From contig NZ_JBFBLC010000001.1 of the NCBI RefSeq assembly GCF_040702505.1, positions 1 to 64,000 on the forward strand: a stretch of DNA of 64,000 nt. The letters run 5' to 3'. Shown here piece after piece: positions 50,263 through 58,964 of this stretch. Under the pieces are notes generated by a model. That model was given only the letters and a program-made list of their open reading frames with translations. It was not told the origin of the DNA and did no database searches. Position numbers and translations under genes: made by a program. The first letter of the stretch is position 1; each line of letters starts with the position of its first letter. Origin of the DNA: Terrabacter sp040702505 (GTDB lineage: Bacteria > Actinomycetota > Actinomycetes > Actinomycetales > Dermatophilaceae).

Positions 50263-51629
50263 TGGCAGAGTCCAACGGCACGGCGATCCTGTGGTTCCGG
50301 CGCGACCTGCGCCTGAGCGACCACCCGGCCCTGCTCGCGGCGGTCGAGTCCGGGGCCCACGTGCTGCCGGTCTTCGTGCTGGACCCGAAGCTGCTCGACA
50401 CCGACACGCCGCGGTCGCGCCGGCTGCTCGCGTCGGTGGCGGCACTGTCGAAGGACACCCGGGGAGCGCTCGTGGTCCGGCGCGGCGACCCGGCCGACGT
50501 CATCCCACGGCTCGCGAAGCAGGCCGGCACGCAGCAGGTGCACGTGTCGCGGGAGACGACGCCCTACGGCCGCCGGCGCGACGAGGCCGTCGAGAAGGCG
50601 CTCACCGCCGACGGCCGCGAGCTCGTCGCCACGGGCACGCCGTATGCCGTCGGGCCGGGTCGCGTCCTCAACGGGTCGGGCTCGCCGTACAAGGTGTTCA
50701 CGCCGTTCGCGAAGGCCTGGCACCAGCACGGCCGGCCCGCCCCGGCGGAGCGCCCCAAGCGCGTCCCGTGGCTGCGCGACGACGTGCACTCCGACCCGCT
50801 GCCGAAGGTGGACCTCGACGGCATCGAGGCCGGCGAGGCGGCCGCGCGGAAGCGGTGGGAGGCGTTCCTCGAGGACGGGCTGACGGCATACGACAGCGAA
50901 CGGGACCGACCCGACCTCGACTCGACGAGCCGGATGTCGGCGCCCCTCAAGTACGGCGAGATCCACCCGCGCACCATGCTGGCCGACATCGCCGCCCACC
51001 GGGGTGGGCGGTCCCGGGCTGCCACGACCTATGTGACGGAGCTCGTCTGGCGGGAGTTCTACGCGGACGTGCTGTGGCACAACCCCGAGTCCGCCTGGCA
51101 CGACCTTCGGCCGGAGCTGGCGAAGCTGCCCTACGACTCCGGGCCCGAGACCGACCGGCTCGTCGACGCGTGGCGCGAGGGGCGCACCGGCTACCCCATC
51201 GTCGACGCCGGGATGCGCCAGCTGCTCGCCGAGGGCTGGATGCACAACCGGCTGCGGATGATCACCGCCAGCTTCCTCACCAAGGACCTGCACGTCTGGT
51301 GGCCGGTGGGCGCGCAGCACTTCCTCGACCACCTCGTCGACGGCGACATCGCCTCGAACAACCACGGCTGGCAGTGGGTGGCGGGCACCGGCACGGACGC
51401 GTCGCCCTACTTCCGCGTCTTCAACCCGGTGACGCAGGGGCGCAAGTTCGACCCGGACGGGGAGTACGTGCGGCGCTGGGTGCCGGAGCTGCGCCACCTC
51501 GCCGGCGCGGCTGCCCACGAGCCGTGGAAGCACGACACCGGGTACGACCACGACTACGCGCAGCCGATCGTCGACCATGACGAGGAGCGCAAGGAGAGCC
51601 TCGCCCGCTACGAGCGGGCGAGGCGCTGA
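50262..51629 (+). CDS. phr: Deoxyribodipyrimidine photolyase
   Basis: A light-driven DNA repair enzyme of 455 residues. The N-terminal antenna domain starts ILWFRRDLRLSDHPALL. The C-terminal FAD domain has ELVWREFYADVLWHNP, GYPIVDAGMRQLLAEGWMHNRLRM and NNHGWQWVAGTGTDASPYFR, all conserved in class I CPD photolyases. It uses blue light to split cyclobutane pyrimidine dimers. ATG 50262 overlaps the upstream stop by one base. Position in a CarH-type cluster implies light induction. Confidence 0.95.
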   Translation: MAESNGTAILWFRRDLRLSDHPALLAAVESGAHVLPVFVLDPKLLDTDTPRSRRLLASVAALSKDTRGALVVRRGDPADVIPRLAKQAGTQQVHVSRETTPYGRRRDEAVEKALTADGRELVATGTPYAVGPGRVLNGSGSPYKVFTPFAKAWHQHGRPAPAERPKRVPWLRDDVHSDPLPKVDLDGIEAGEAAARKRWEAFLEDGLTAYDSERDRPDLDSTSRMSAPLKYGEIHPRTMLADIAAHRGGRSRAATTYVTELVWREFYADVLWHNPESAWHDLRPELAKLPYDSGPETDRLVDAWREGRTGYPIVDAGMRQLLAEGWMHNRLRMITASFLTKDLHVWWPVGAQHFLDHLVDGDIASNNHGWQWVAGTGTDASPYFRVFNPVTQGRKFDPDGEYVRRWVPELRHLAGAAAHEPWKHDTGYDHDYAQPIVDHDEERKESLARYERARR

Positions 51630-51659
51630 CCGGGTGTCGTCGAGGGTGGAGGAGCGCAG

Positions 51660-52382
51660 GTGAGGGGACCGGTCGCCGAGCTGCGTGCGTTCCTCGACGC
51701 CGCGCTGCTCGAGCCCGTCAAGAACCAGCACCCCGACCCGCCGCAGGCGCGGACGCGGCGCCGGGTCGTCGTCGCGGTCACCTTCGTCGTCGGTACGGCG
51801 GTGCTCGCCTGGGCCCTGCACATCAAGCCGGGCGACCCGCTCTTCTACACCGGCTCGCTCGCCCTGGCCGCCGTCTGGGTCGTCGGGGCCCTCGCCTCAG
51901 GCCCGCTGCACTTCGGCTGGGGCCACACCCGTTCCGGCGACAAGGAGTCGCGACCCGTCGTGCAGTCGCTCGCGCTGGGGGCGCTGCTGCTCCTGGTCTT
52001 CCTCGTCGGATCGCTGCTGGTGGCGCGAATCCCGTTCCTGCGCCAGCCGGTCGACGCGCTGCTCGACCACGCGCGTTTCGGCTCGCTGGCGGCGGTGCTC
52101 GTCATCACGATGCTCAACGGCGTTGCGGAGGAGCTCTACTTCCGTGGCGCGCTGTATGCCGCCCTGCCGTCCCACGCGGTCGCCGTCACGACCGTGCTCT
52201 ACGCCCTGACCACGGTGGGCAGCGGCATCCCGCTGCTCGTGCTGGCCGCGGCCGTCGTCGGGCTCGTCACCGCGCTGCAGCGGCGGGTCACCGGCGGCAT
52301 CCTCGGGCCGATCATCACGCACGTGACCTGGTCGACCGGGATGCTCCTGCTCCTCCCACCCGCCCTCGAGCTCACCAGGTGA
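51660..52382 (+). CDS. CPBP-family intramembrane metalloprotease
   Basis: A membrane protein of 240 residues with about six hydrophobic segments. The motif VAEELYFRGAL (EExxxR) and a later His in ITHVTWSTG match CPBP/CAAX-processing intramembrane proteases. The partner or substrate is not known. GTG 51660 follows GGAGGAG with a good spacing. It sits in the plus-strand light operon between phr and the SDR-TspO fusion. Confidence 0.88.
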   Translation: MRGPVAELRAFLDAALLEPVKNQHPDPPQARTRRRVVVAVTFVVGTAVLAWALHIKPGDPLFYTGSLALAAVWVVGALASGPLHFGWGHTRSGDKESRPVVQSLALGALLLLVFLVGSLLVARIPFLRQPVDALLDHARFGSLAAVLVITMLNGVAEELYFRGALYAALPSHAVAVTTVLYALTTVGSGIPLLVLAAAVVGLVTALQRRVTGGILGPIITHVTWSTGMLLLLPPALELTR

Positions 52383-52386
52383 TCCG

Positions 52387-53805
52387 ATGACCTCCTCCCC
52401 GACCACTGCTCCCGATCGCACCGCGCTCGTCACCGGCGCGTCCGGCTACATCGGCGGCCACGTCGTGCCCCGACTGCTCGACGAGGGCTGGTCGGTCCGG
52501 GTTCTGACGCGCCGCCACGGCTCGCTCGCCGACCGGCCCTGGGTCGGTCGCGTCGAGGTCGTCGAGGGCGACGTGGGGTCGGTCGACGACATGCGCCGCG
52601 CCCTGTCGGGGGTGGACGCCGCGTGGTACCTCGTGCACTCGATGGACGACAAGCCGGACTTCGCCCAGCGCGACCGGGCCGCCGCGACGCACTTCGCCCA
52701 GGCGGCGAAGGATGCGGGCGTCTCGCGCATCGTCTACCTCGGCGGGCTGCACCCCGACGACGAGGAGCTCTCGCCGCACCTGGCCTCGCGGGTCGAGGTC
52801 GGGCGCATCTTCCTCGACTCGGGCGTGCCGACGGCTGTGCTGCAGGCCGCGGTGGTCCTCGGCGACGGGTCGGCGTCATTCGACATGCTGCGCTACCTCA
52901 CGACCCGCCTGCCGGCGATGGTCGCGCCGAAGTGGCTCGACAACAAGATCCAGCCGATCGCCATCGACGACGTCGTGACGCTGCTCGTCGGCGCGGGAAG
53001 CCTCCCGGCGGACGTCAACCGGACCTTCGACATCGGCGCTCCCGAGGTGCTGACCTACCGCGAGATGATCGGGCGGTTCGCCGACGCGACGGGTCGGCGG
53101 CGGCCCGTCGTCGTCACGGTGCCGGTGCTGACTCCGCGGCTCGCCAGCCACTGGGTGGGCCTCGTGACGCCGATCTCCGCCGGCCTGGCCAAGCCGCTGG
53201 TGGGCAGCCTCGTCCACGAGGTCGTCGCCAAGGAGAGCGACCTGCTCGACTTCGTCGAGGTGCCGGGCGGGTTCACCGACTTCGACACCGCCGTGCGCTC
53301 TGCCATGCAGGCGGCCAGGCCGGACACGGCGATGCGCAACCTCGCCCTGACCAGCGCCGCGACGGTGGTGTGCGTCGTCGCCGGCTCGATCGCGACGAAG
53401 CCGGACTCGCAGTGGTACCGATCGCTCGACCTGCCCGACTGGCAGCCGCCCACCCTCGCCTTCCCGGTGGTGTGGACCGCGCTCTACGCGGACATCGCGG
53501 GCGGCTCGACTGCCGTGCTCAACGCATACGACAAGGCCGGCGATCGCGAGGGGCGCGGCCGCTACCTCAAGGCCTTCGGGACCAACCTCGCCCTCAACGC
53601 GGCGTGGAGCGTGCTCTTCTGGCGCTCACGCCGGCCGTGGGTGGCGGCGGCGCAGGCGGCGCTGCTCACGGCGAGCTCGGCCGACCTCGCCCGGCGCGCA
53701 GGTCTGGTGAGCAAGGGGGCCGGTATCGCCCTGTCGCCGTATGCCGTGTGGTGTGGTTTCGCGACCGCCCTGTCCACCGCGATCGCCCGCCGCAATCCTC
53801 AGTGA
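52387..53805 (+). CDS. Fusion of NAD(P)-binding SDR-like domain with TspO/MBR domain
   Basis: A protein of 472 residues in two parts. Residues 12-315 form an extended SDR-like fold with the dinucleotide loop GASGYIGGHV and a YLGGL segment. Residues about 318-472 are a TspO/MBR membrane domain with PDWQPPTLAFPVVWTALY and NLALNAAWSVLF, giving five helices. TspO binds porphyrins and is tied to light and oxidative stress in bacteria. The link to photolyase genes supports a photo-oxidative role. It follows the CPBP gene by four bases. Confidence 0.88.
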   Translation: MTSSPTTAPDRTALVTGASGYIGGHVVPRLLDEGWSVRVLTRRHGSLADRPWVGRVEVVEGDVGSVDDMRRALSGVDAAWYLVHSMDDKPDFAQRDRAAATHFAQAAKDAGVSRIVYLGGLHPDDEELSPHLASRVEVGRIFLDSGVPTAVLQAAVVLGDGSASFDMLRYLTTRLPAMVAPKWLDNKIQPIAIDDVVTLLVGAGSLPADVNRTFDIGAPEVLTYREMIGRFADATGRRRPVVVTVPVLTPRLASHWVGLVTPISAGLAKPLVGSLVHEVVAKESDLLDFVEVPGGFTDFDTAVRSAMQAARPDTAMRNLALTSAATVVCVVAGSIATKPDSQWYRSLDLPDWQPPTLAFPVVWTALYADIAGGSTAVLNAYDKAGDREGRGRYLKAFGTNLALNAAWSVLFWRSRRPWVAAAQAALLTASSADLARRAGLVSKGAGIALSPYAVWCGFATALSTAIARRNPQ

Positions 53806-53908
53806 TCGGACTGTCTACGGTTCTCTAGGTTCTGGCCGAGATGGGCGCAGACGCCTGAATCGAAGCCGCCGGCCCCGCGTGGGCCGGCGCCTGTCGGCCG
53901 CAGCTGTC

Positions 53909-54871
53909 TCAGACGGCAGCGGGCTGGTGGGCGAAGGCGCGGCGGTAGGCGGCGGGCGGGATGCCGATCTCACGCTGGAAGTGGTGGCGCAGGACGGCGG
54001 CAGTGCCGAAGCCGCTCTCGCGGGCGATGCGCTCGACGTCGAGGTCGGTGGACTCGAGCAGGTGCCGGGCGCGCAGCACGCGCTGGCTCGTGAGCCACTT
54101 GTGCGGCGTCGTTCCGACCTCGGCCGTGAACCGCCGGGCGAAGGTGCGCTCCGACATGGCGGCCCGCCGCGCGAGGGTCGGCACCGAGTGCTCCTCGTCG
54201 AGGTGCTCGGCGACCCACTCCAGGACGTCCTGCAGGCTGTCGCACGGTTCAGCCGGGAGGGGGGTCTCGACGAACTGGCGCTGGCCGCCCGAGCGGTGCG
54301 GCGGCACCACCATGCGTCGCGCGATCCGGGTCGCCACCTCTGAGCCCAGCTCGGTTCGGACGAGGTGCAGGCAGGCGTCGATCCCGGCGGCCGTGCCGGC
54401 GCTCGTCAGGATCGGGCCGTCCTCGACGTAGAGCACGTCGAGGTCCACGCGGGCGAGGGGATGCTCGTCGGCGAGCCTGGCGGCATACCTCCAGTGCGTG
54501 GCGCAGCCGCGTCCGTCGAGCAGGCCCGCGGCGGCGAGCTGGAAGGCCCCGGAACAGACCGACAGGACCCGGCCGCCCGCGCTCGCGGTCTCGCGCAGGA
54601 TGTCCAGGACCGCCGGGTCGTAGGGGCCCTGGACCGGGCCTCCGGGGATGGCGACGAGGTCGGCGCCGCGAGCTGCCTCCAGCGGATGCGTGGCGACGAG
54701 GGCGGGTCCGCTCGTGGTGCGCAGAGGCTCTCCCGGGCGCGACGAGCACACCCGGAAGTCGAAGGCGGGGACCCCGTCGTCGGTGCGGTCGATGCCGAAG
54801 ACCTCACAGAGCACGCCGAGCTCGAACATGGCCACGGGCTCTTGTGCGATCACAGCGATCGTGTGCAGCAT
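53909..54871 (-). CDS. GlxA-family regulator (DJ-1/PfpI + AraC)
   Basis: A transcription factor of 320 residues. Residues 1-170 are a DJ-1/PfpI-like amidotransferase fold with the elbow VLSVCSGAFQLAAAGLL. Residues 215-315 are an AraC DNA-binding pair (VPTLARRAAMSERTFARRF and VERIARESGFGTAAVLRHHF). Such proteins act as ligand-sensing activators. The divergent small ORF and VOC gene are likely targets; two direct repeats lie between. Confidence 0.92.
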   Translation of the reverse strand: MLHTIAVIAQEPVAMFELGVLCEVFGIDRTDDGVPAFDFRVCSSRPGEPLRTTSGPALVATHPLEAARGADLVAIPGGPVQGPYDPAVLDILRETASAGGRVLSVCSGAFQLAAAGLLDGRGCATHWRYAARLADEHPLARVDLDVLYVEDGPILTSAGTAAGIDACLHLVRTELGSEVATRIARRMVVPPHRSGGQRQFVETPLPAEPCDSLQDVLEWVAEHLDEEHSVPTLARRAAMSERTFARRFTAEVGTTPHKWLTSQRVLRARHLLESTDLDVERIARESGFGTAAVLRHHFQREIGIPPAAYRRAFAHQPAAV

Positions 54872-54888
54872 CCGGCCAGCATGACAGC

Positions 54889-54939
54889 CGTGGCAGGATC
54901 TTGTCGAACATCGACCTTTCCGCCACTCGTGGCAGGATC
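54889..54939. promoter_or_regulatory. Direct repeats upstream of the GlxA-type regulator
   Basis: CGTGGCAGGATC occurs at 54889-54900 and 54928-54939, 39 bases apart. AraC-type activators bind direct repeats of this length, and similar TGGCAGGAT cores are known near GlxA-like regulators (recalled, not checked). The second copy ends 23 bases before the divergent ATG. Confidence 0.6.
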
Positions 54940-54962
54940 ATTGCGCGCGCAGTATTTCTGCC

Positions 54963-55277
54963 ATGGACATCTTCTTCTTCGCCCTCATGTTCGTCGCTTT
55001 CCTCGCAGCCCTTGGGCCGCACCACCGCCGCACCTTCACCCTCCCCCGCGCCCCGTTCGGCGCCGACGCCCTGGTCGACCGCGATCTCGAGCGGGTGCTC
55101 CACGACGCGCCGGCCGACGACCGCGCCTCGACGATCGGGGCCGACTCTGCTGACACGGCCGACCTGGCCGGCACGGCCGCGCGGCGAGGCCGCCGGCACG
55201 TGCGAGGGTTGAGCCATGACGACCATCCCGCAGACCGCGATCGGCCGACTGGCCTCGGTCTCCTTCGACTGCCCTGA
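54963..55277 (+). CDS. Small putative membrane protein
   Basis: A possible protein of 104 residues. It begins with a hydrophobic helix (MDIFFFALMFVAFLAALG), then a charged tail. The last 20 residues overlap the VOC gene in another frame. The third-codon base is G or C almost throughout the first 75 codons, which supports coding. There is no ribosome site, so it would be leaderless. It might be an artefact; no family was recognised. Confidence 0.45.
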   Translation: MDIFFFALMFVAFLAALGPHHRRTFTLPRAPFGADALVDRDLERVLHDAPADDRASTIGADSADTADLAGTAARRGRRHVRGLSHDDHPADRDRPTGLGLLRLP

Positions 55278-55608
55278 CCCGGCGGTGCTTGCCGACTTCT
55301 ACGGATCGGTGCTCGGGCTCGCTCGCGCATACGAGAGCCCGGACGGCGGGGTGATCTCGCTCTCGGACGGCCGGTTCGCCGTCACGATGATGCGCACGAC
55401 TGACCACGTCGCCCCCACCTGGCCGGACTCGCGCCAGCAGCAGCAGGTGCACCTCGACATCCTCGTCGACGACCTCGACGTCGCAGTGGCGCGGACGGTG
55501 GCCCTGGGGGCGACCGAGGCCGCACACCAGCCCGCACCGGCCGCCTGGCGCGTGTTGCTGGATCCGGCCGGGCACCCGTTCTGCCTGACCACGGTGACAG
55601 GCGACTGA
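55216..55608 (+). CDS. VOC-family (glyoxalase/bleomycin-resistance fold) protein
   Basis: A protein of 130 residues with two beta-alpha-beta-beta-beta units. The phrases LASVSFDCPDPAVLADFYGSVLG and VHLDILVDDLDVAVARTVALGA are standard for the vicinal oxygen chelate fold. Members act as dioxygenases, glyoxalases or drug-binding proteins; its role is not known. It is probably controlled by the divergent GlxA-type regulator. Confidence 0.88.
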   Translation: MTTIPQTAIGRLASVSFDCPDPAVLADFYGSVLGLARAYESPDGGVISLSDGRFAVTMMRTTDHVAPTWPDSRQQQQVHLDILVDDLDVAVARTVALGATEAAHQPAPAAWRVLLDPAGHPFCLTTVTGD

Positions 55609-55681
55609 CCTCAGCGCCCCGTACCCAGCCCGCCCCCGGCAGGCCCCGACCGTCGGACCGTCCGGACGCCATCCGGCAGCG

Positions 55682-55703
55682 CGAGGCGACCTTAAGCGCC
55701 TCG
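55682..55703. terminator. Hairpin between converging VOC and DUF222-HNH genes
   Basis: A 7-bp stem (CGAGGCG 55682-55688 with CGCCTCG 55697-55703) and an 8-base loop containing TTAA lie in a 183-base gap between converging genes. The rest of the gap shows nothing else. Confidence 0.5.
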
Positions 55704-55791
55704 ATCGCCCGCATGCTGCGTCGCAGCCCAAGGGTCAGGGCTGCTGCCGCGGCCCAAGCCGCGTGAGGGTGCTGCCGTAATGCCTTGCCGG

Positions 55792-57864
55792 TCAGAAGGG
55801 CGGTGGCTCGTCGTCCAGCTCGGGCGCCGACGAATGGGCAGTCGGCGCGTCGGAGCCCGGGTCGGCCAGTGCCTCGCGCCAGTCCTTGGGGTAGGTGATG
55901 TAGTCGCGACCGGCCGGGGTGGTCCAGCTGATCCCTTGGTCGGCCACCGGCTGCACCTTCCAGATGCCGGCGGTCTTACCGTTGTGGCAGCCGCGGCTCA
56001 GCGAGTCGCCGTTGGTGGTGCGGGTCGGGCCGAGCGGCCACGGGACCAGGTGGTCCCAGTCGCAGCGGTCGGCGGGAACCTGGCATCCCGGCGCCCGGCA
56101 CACCCCGTCGACGGCCCTCACGTGCTCGACCATCTCGCGGGTCGGCGTGTACCGGTCTGTCGAGAGCTCGAGAGCGCGGCCGGAGTCGACATCGACTGCG
56201 AGGCGCTGCCATACCGAGCCCGGGGCGGTCATGATCGCGCGGGCGTGGGCGGCCGTGACCCAGCCATGCCCGGGCAGCTCGCAGGCGGCATCCGACAAGC
56301 CCACTGCCACCTCGAAGGGCACGACGATGCGCACGACGGCGGGTGGCGCGCCGGACAGGCGCCGGGCGTCGGGATGCGCCATGGAGCCGCGGCTCGTCGA
56401 CGCTTCGCCGTGGGGACCAGCAGCTGTGGCAGCGCGAGCGGGCGGGTCGCCCCTCCCGCCACCTGACCGCCCGGAACGTGCCGCGTCGGTCATGGGCTGT
56501 GCGGGAGAGAACGAATCACTCGCTCCAGCACCTGCCCCAGACGCTCCGCCTCCGTTGAGGCCACCGTCGAACGGGCTGCGAGAGGACGGGCGGCACGCTC
56601 CCCCATCCGCACGAGACAGGCCGTCGTCGTACAGGTCGGGAGAGGAGGGGCCGCTCGCGCCCGCGCCCGCACCAGACGCACTGTCGTCGAATGGGCCCGG
56701 AGTGGACGGACCACGAGCCTCCGCGCCCGCACCAGTGGCCCCGCCGCCGTAGAGGCCGGAGGCGAACGAACCAGGAGAGCACGAATCACTCGCCCCCGCG
56801 CCCGCACCAGACGGGCCGCTGCCGAGCGGGCCGGCAGAGCACGGACCACCCGCTGCCGCGCCCGCGCCAGAGGCGCAGCCGTCGGGGACGGGTCCAGAGG
56901 GTCCACTGCCGGAGCAATGACAGCGTCCCGCCCCATCCCCGCATGCACCGAAGAAGGCGGCGCCAGCGCCTGACGACGCACCGGAGTCACAGGCAGCACC
57001 CGGGAGCACCCCGAAGAGCGCGAGCTGGCACAGGAAGTCGCTGCGGAGCTGGTCAAGACTGCGCTCGTCACCGGCGGCGCGGGCGGACCGGGCGAGGGCG
57101 TCGACGCGGTCGAGGACGCCCACCACCTGCTCGGCCGGGGCCACGACGGTGAAGGTGCCCATGCCGTCATCGATGATGCGGCCGTGGACACTCCGACGCC
57201 TGGTGGCGGCTCGGCGACGCTCCTCCTGGGAGCGACCGTCGGCAGAGCGGACGCATCGCTGGAGCCGGGAGGCGAAGAGGCGCTGGGAGGCGACGGAACC
57301 GTCCGGGGCGGGCGCCAGCACCGTGGACTCCAGGTCGGGGATGACGTCGTCGTCGAGGTTGCGGGTCTCGGCGACGATGCGCAGCGCGCGGTAGAGGCTG
57401 ACACCACCGCTGCGAAGTCGCTCGCGAAGCACTCGATGACGCCGGAGCCCGGTGGCGAGCTCGAGGCGCCGACTGACCTCAGCGGCACCGACACCGGTGG
57501 CCCAGCTGATCTCGTGCGCGGTCACCTGGTCGGCACTGAGTGGAACGGGCGAGCGCGGCGCGGTGCGCTCGAGGTGCTGCTCCTCGATGGTGTGGAGGGC
57601 CGCATACGCGTCGATCAGCCGTCCCTCGAGCTGCGCCTTCTGAACCTCCAGCCGCTCGATCTGCGACACCACCCGCTCTGCCGCGTCGCTCAGCGACCGT
57701 GGGTCGTCATCCTGGGCGGCCTGGGCGGCCTGGGCGGCCTCGGCGCTCCGGGCCCTCGCCTGCGCCTGGGCCCGCGCTGATTGCAGGATCCACAGGACCC
57801 GCTCCCGTGCCCGGTCGCTGGAACCGCCGTCGGGTTCTGGACGCCCGGTGTCGAGGAATGGCAC
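55792..57864 (-). CDS. DUF222/13E12-family HNH endonuclease with a Gly/Ser/Ala-rich insert
   Basis: A protein of about 690 residues. The N-terminal 290 residues are the helical DUF222 domain of the 13E12 repeat family; the C-terminal HNH nuclease has CRAPGCQVPADRCDWDHLVPW and a final CHN. Between them lies a low-complexity insert of about 180 residues with many SGAGAGAS-like blocks. GTG 57864 has GGAGGAG seven bases upstream and is preferred over a TTG at 57900. A LexA-type box 40 bases upstream implies DNA-damage control. The family is present in many copies in some actinobacteria; its cellular role is not known. Confidence 0.86.
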   Translation of the reverse strand: MPFLDTGRPEPDGGSSDRARERVLWILQSARAQAQARARSAEAAQAAQAAQDDDPRSLSDAAERVVSQIERLEVQKAQLEGRLIDAYAALHTIEEQHLERTAPRSPVPLSADQVTAHEISWATGVGAAEVSRRLELATGLRRHRVLRERLRSGGVSLYRALRIVAETRNLDDDVIPDLESTVLAPAPDGSVASQRLFASRLQRCVRSADGRSQEERRRAATRRRSVHGRIIDDGMGTFTVVAPAEQVVGVLDRVDALARSARAAGDERSLDQLRSDFLCQLALFGVLPGAACDSGASSGAGAAFFGACGDGAGRCHCSGSGPSGPVPDGCASGAGAAAGGPCSAGPLGSGPSGAGAGASDSCSPGSFASGLYGGGATGAGAEARGPSTPGPFDDSASGAGAGASGPSSPDLYDDGLSRADGGACRPSSRSPFDGGLNGGGASGAGAGASDSFSPAQPMTDAARSGRSGGGRGDPPARAATAAGPHGEASTSRGSMAHPDARRLSGAPPAVVRIVVPFEVAVGLSDAACELPGHGWVTAAHARAIMTAPGSVWQRLAVDVDSGRALELSTDRYTPTREMVEHVRAVDGVCRAPGCQVPADRCDWDHLVPWPLGPTRTTNGDSLSRGCHNGKTAGIWKVQPVADQGISWTTPAGRDYITYPKDWREALADPGSDAPTAHSSAPELDDEPPPF

Positions 57865-57903
57865 GAACTCACTCCTCCCACCCGGGCTACCTACCCTCAA
57901 TTA

Positions 57904-57915
57904 GAACACATGTTC
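57904..57915. promoter_or_regulatory. LexA (SOS) box upstream of the DUF222-HNH gene
   Basis: GAAC-ACAT-GTTC matches the actinobacterial LexA core GAAC-N4-GTTC exactly. It is 40 bases upstream of the chosen GTG. An esterase gene ends 34 bases to the right on the same strand, so the box lies in the promoter of the nuclease only. Confidence 0.78.
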
Positions 57916-57949
57916 GAACGATTGAGAAGGTTTCCACGTCCCAAAGTGC

Positions 57950-58753
57950 TCAGGCTCTGGTTCGAGCAGCGAGCCACTGCATCTCCGCTGCAGCATGGTC
58001 GCGCCACCAGCCGTCCTCGTGGCCGCCGGGCTCGAAGTGCGTCTCGACGCCCGGGACCTGCCCTGCCAGCGCCCGGTTCGCCCGGATGAAGGGGTCGGAC
58101 TCCCCGCAGTCCAGTCGCACCGGGATGCCGGCCAGCAGCTTCACCCGTCCGAACACCGAGTGGCGCTCGAAGTCGGCGCGGCCGTCGAAGGCCACAGCCG
58201 GAGTCTCTCCAGCCGTCTTCCACAGTGCTGCGCTCGCGGCGACCACCCCGTCCACCCGCGCAGCTCCCAGCTCGCCGGCGAGCAGGAGCGCCCCGAAGCC
58301 ACCCATCGACCAGCCGAGCAGGCCGACGCGCGAGCCCGCGGGCAGTCCGCACCGGCTCAACACGAGCGGGATGAGCTCGTCGCGGACCATCGCGCCACTG
58401 TCGGCGCCGTCGCGTCGGGCGTGCCAGTAGGTGTTGCCGCCGTCGACCGAGGCGAGGGCCAGACCCGTCGCGGCGACCGCGTCGCCGTAGCCGAGGTCGA
58501 AGGCGGAGTCAGCATCGCCACCGAACCCGTGCAGGGCCACCACGAGGCCCCGGGGCGACCTGCCCTCCGGGACGGCAAGGCGCCAGCGCGGGCGACTGCC
58601 GTCTGGACGAGGCCCGAGCACTCCGTCATCGAGGACCGCGCCGTCCGGTCCACGGCTGCAGCCGGAGGCGCCCACCCCCGCAACCGCGAGCGCGCCGAGC
58701 GCAACGGCAGCGCGCAGCACCGACCGACGAGACGTCCTGCCGGCAGGAGACAT
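57950..58753 (-). CDS. Tat-exported lipoprotein esterase (alpha/beta hydrolase)
   Basis: A protein of 267 residues. The N-terminus has a twin-arginine motif (SRRSVLRAAVALG) and a lipobox-like GASGC (Cys near residue 32), so it should be exported folded and anchored. The catalytic elbow is GWSMGGFG, the acid is likely in GESDPF and the His is in PGGHEDGWW. VVALHGFGG forms the oxyanion hole. The substrate is unknown. Confidence 0.87.
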   Translation of the reverse strand: MSPAGRTSRRSVLRAAVALGALAVAGVGASGCSRGPDGAVLDDGVLGPRPDGSRPRWRLAVPEGRSPRGLVVALHGFGGDADSAFDLGYGDAVAATGLALASVDGGNTYWHARRDGADSGAMVRDELIPLVLSRCGLPAGSRVGLLGWSMGGFGALLLAGELGAARVDGVVAASAALWKTAGETPAVAFDGRADFERHSVFGRVKLLAGIPVRLDCGESDPFIRANRALAGQVPGVETHFEPGGHEDGWWRDHAAAEMQWLAARTRA

Positions 58754-58861
58754 GCACCGGAGCGTACGGTCAGCTCATGGCGAACAGCCGTCACCGGCGA
58801 CCGCGGCGGGGCATGTCCGCGCTTGTCCGCCCCGGCGCTCCAGCCGCCCCCTGTCGCCGCA

Positions 58862-58942
58862 GTCGCTCCCAGCCGCTCCCGTAGTCGCCCCGGACGCTCC
58901 CGCAGTCGCTCCCAGCCGCGGGGTTGGTCGCTCCCAGCCGCC
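58862..58942. repeat. Imperfect direct repeats downstream of EamA gene
   Basis: GTCGCTCCCAGCCGC occurs at 58862-58876, 58904-58918 and again from about 58927, with a fourth, shorter GCTCCAGCCGCCCCCTGTCG just before. The units are spaced 42 and 23 bases apart. The 211-base gap between the esterase start and the EamA stop has no gene. Role unknown. Confidence 0.6.
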
Positions 58943-58964
58943 CCCTACCGTTCCGCGCAGCGGC

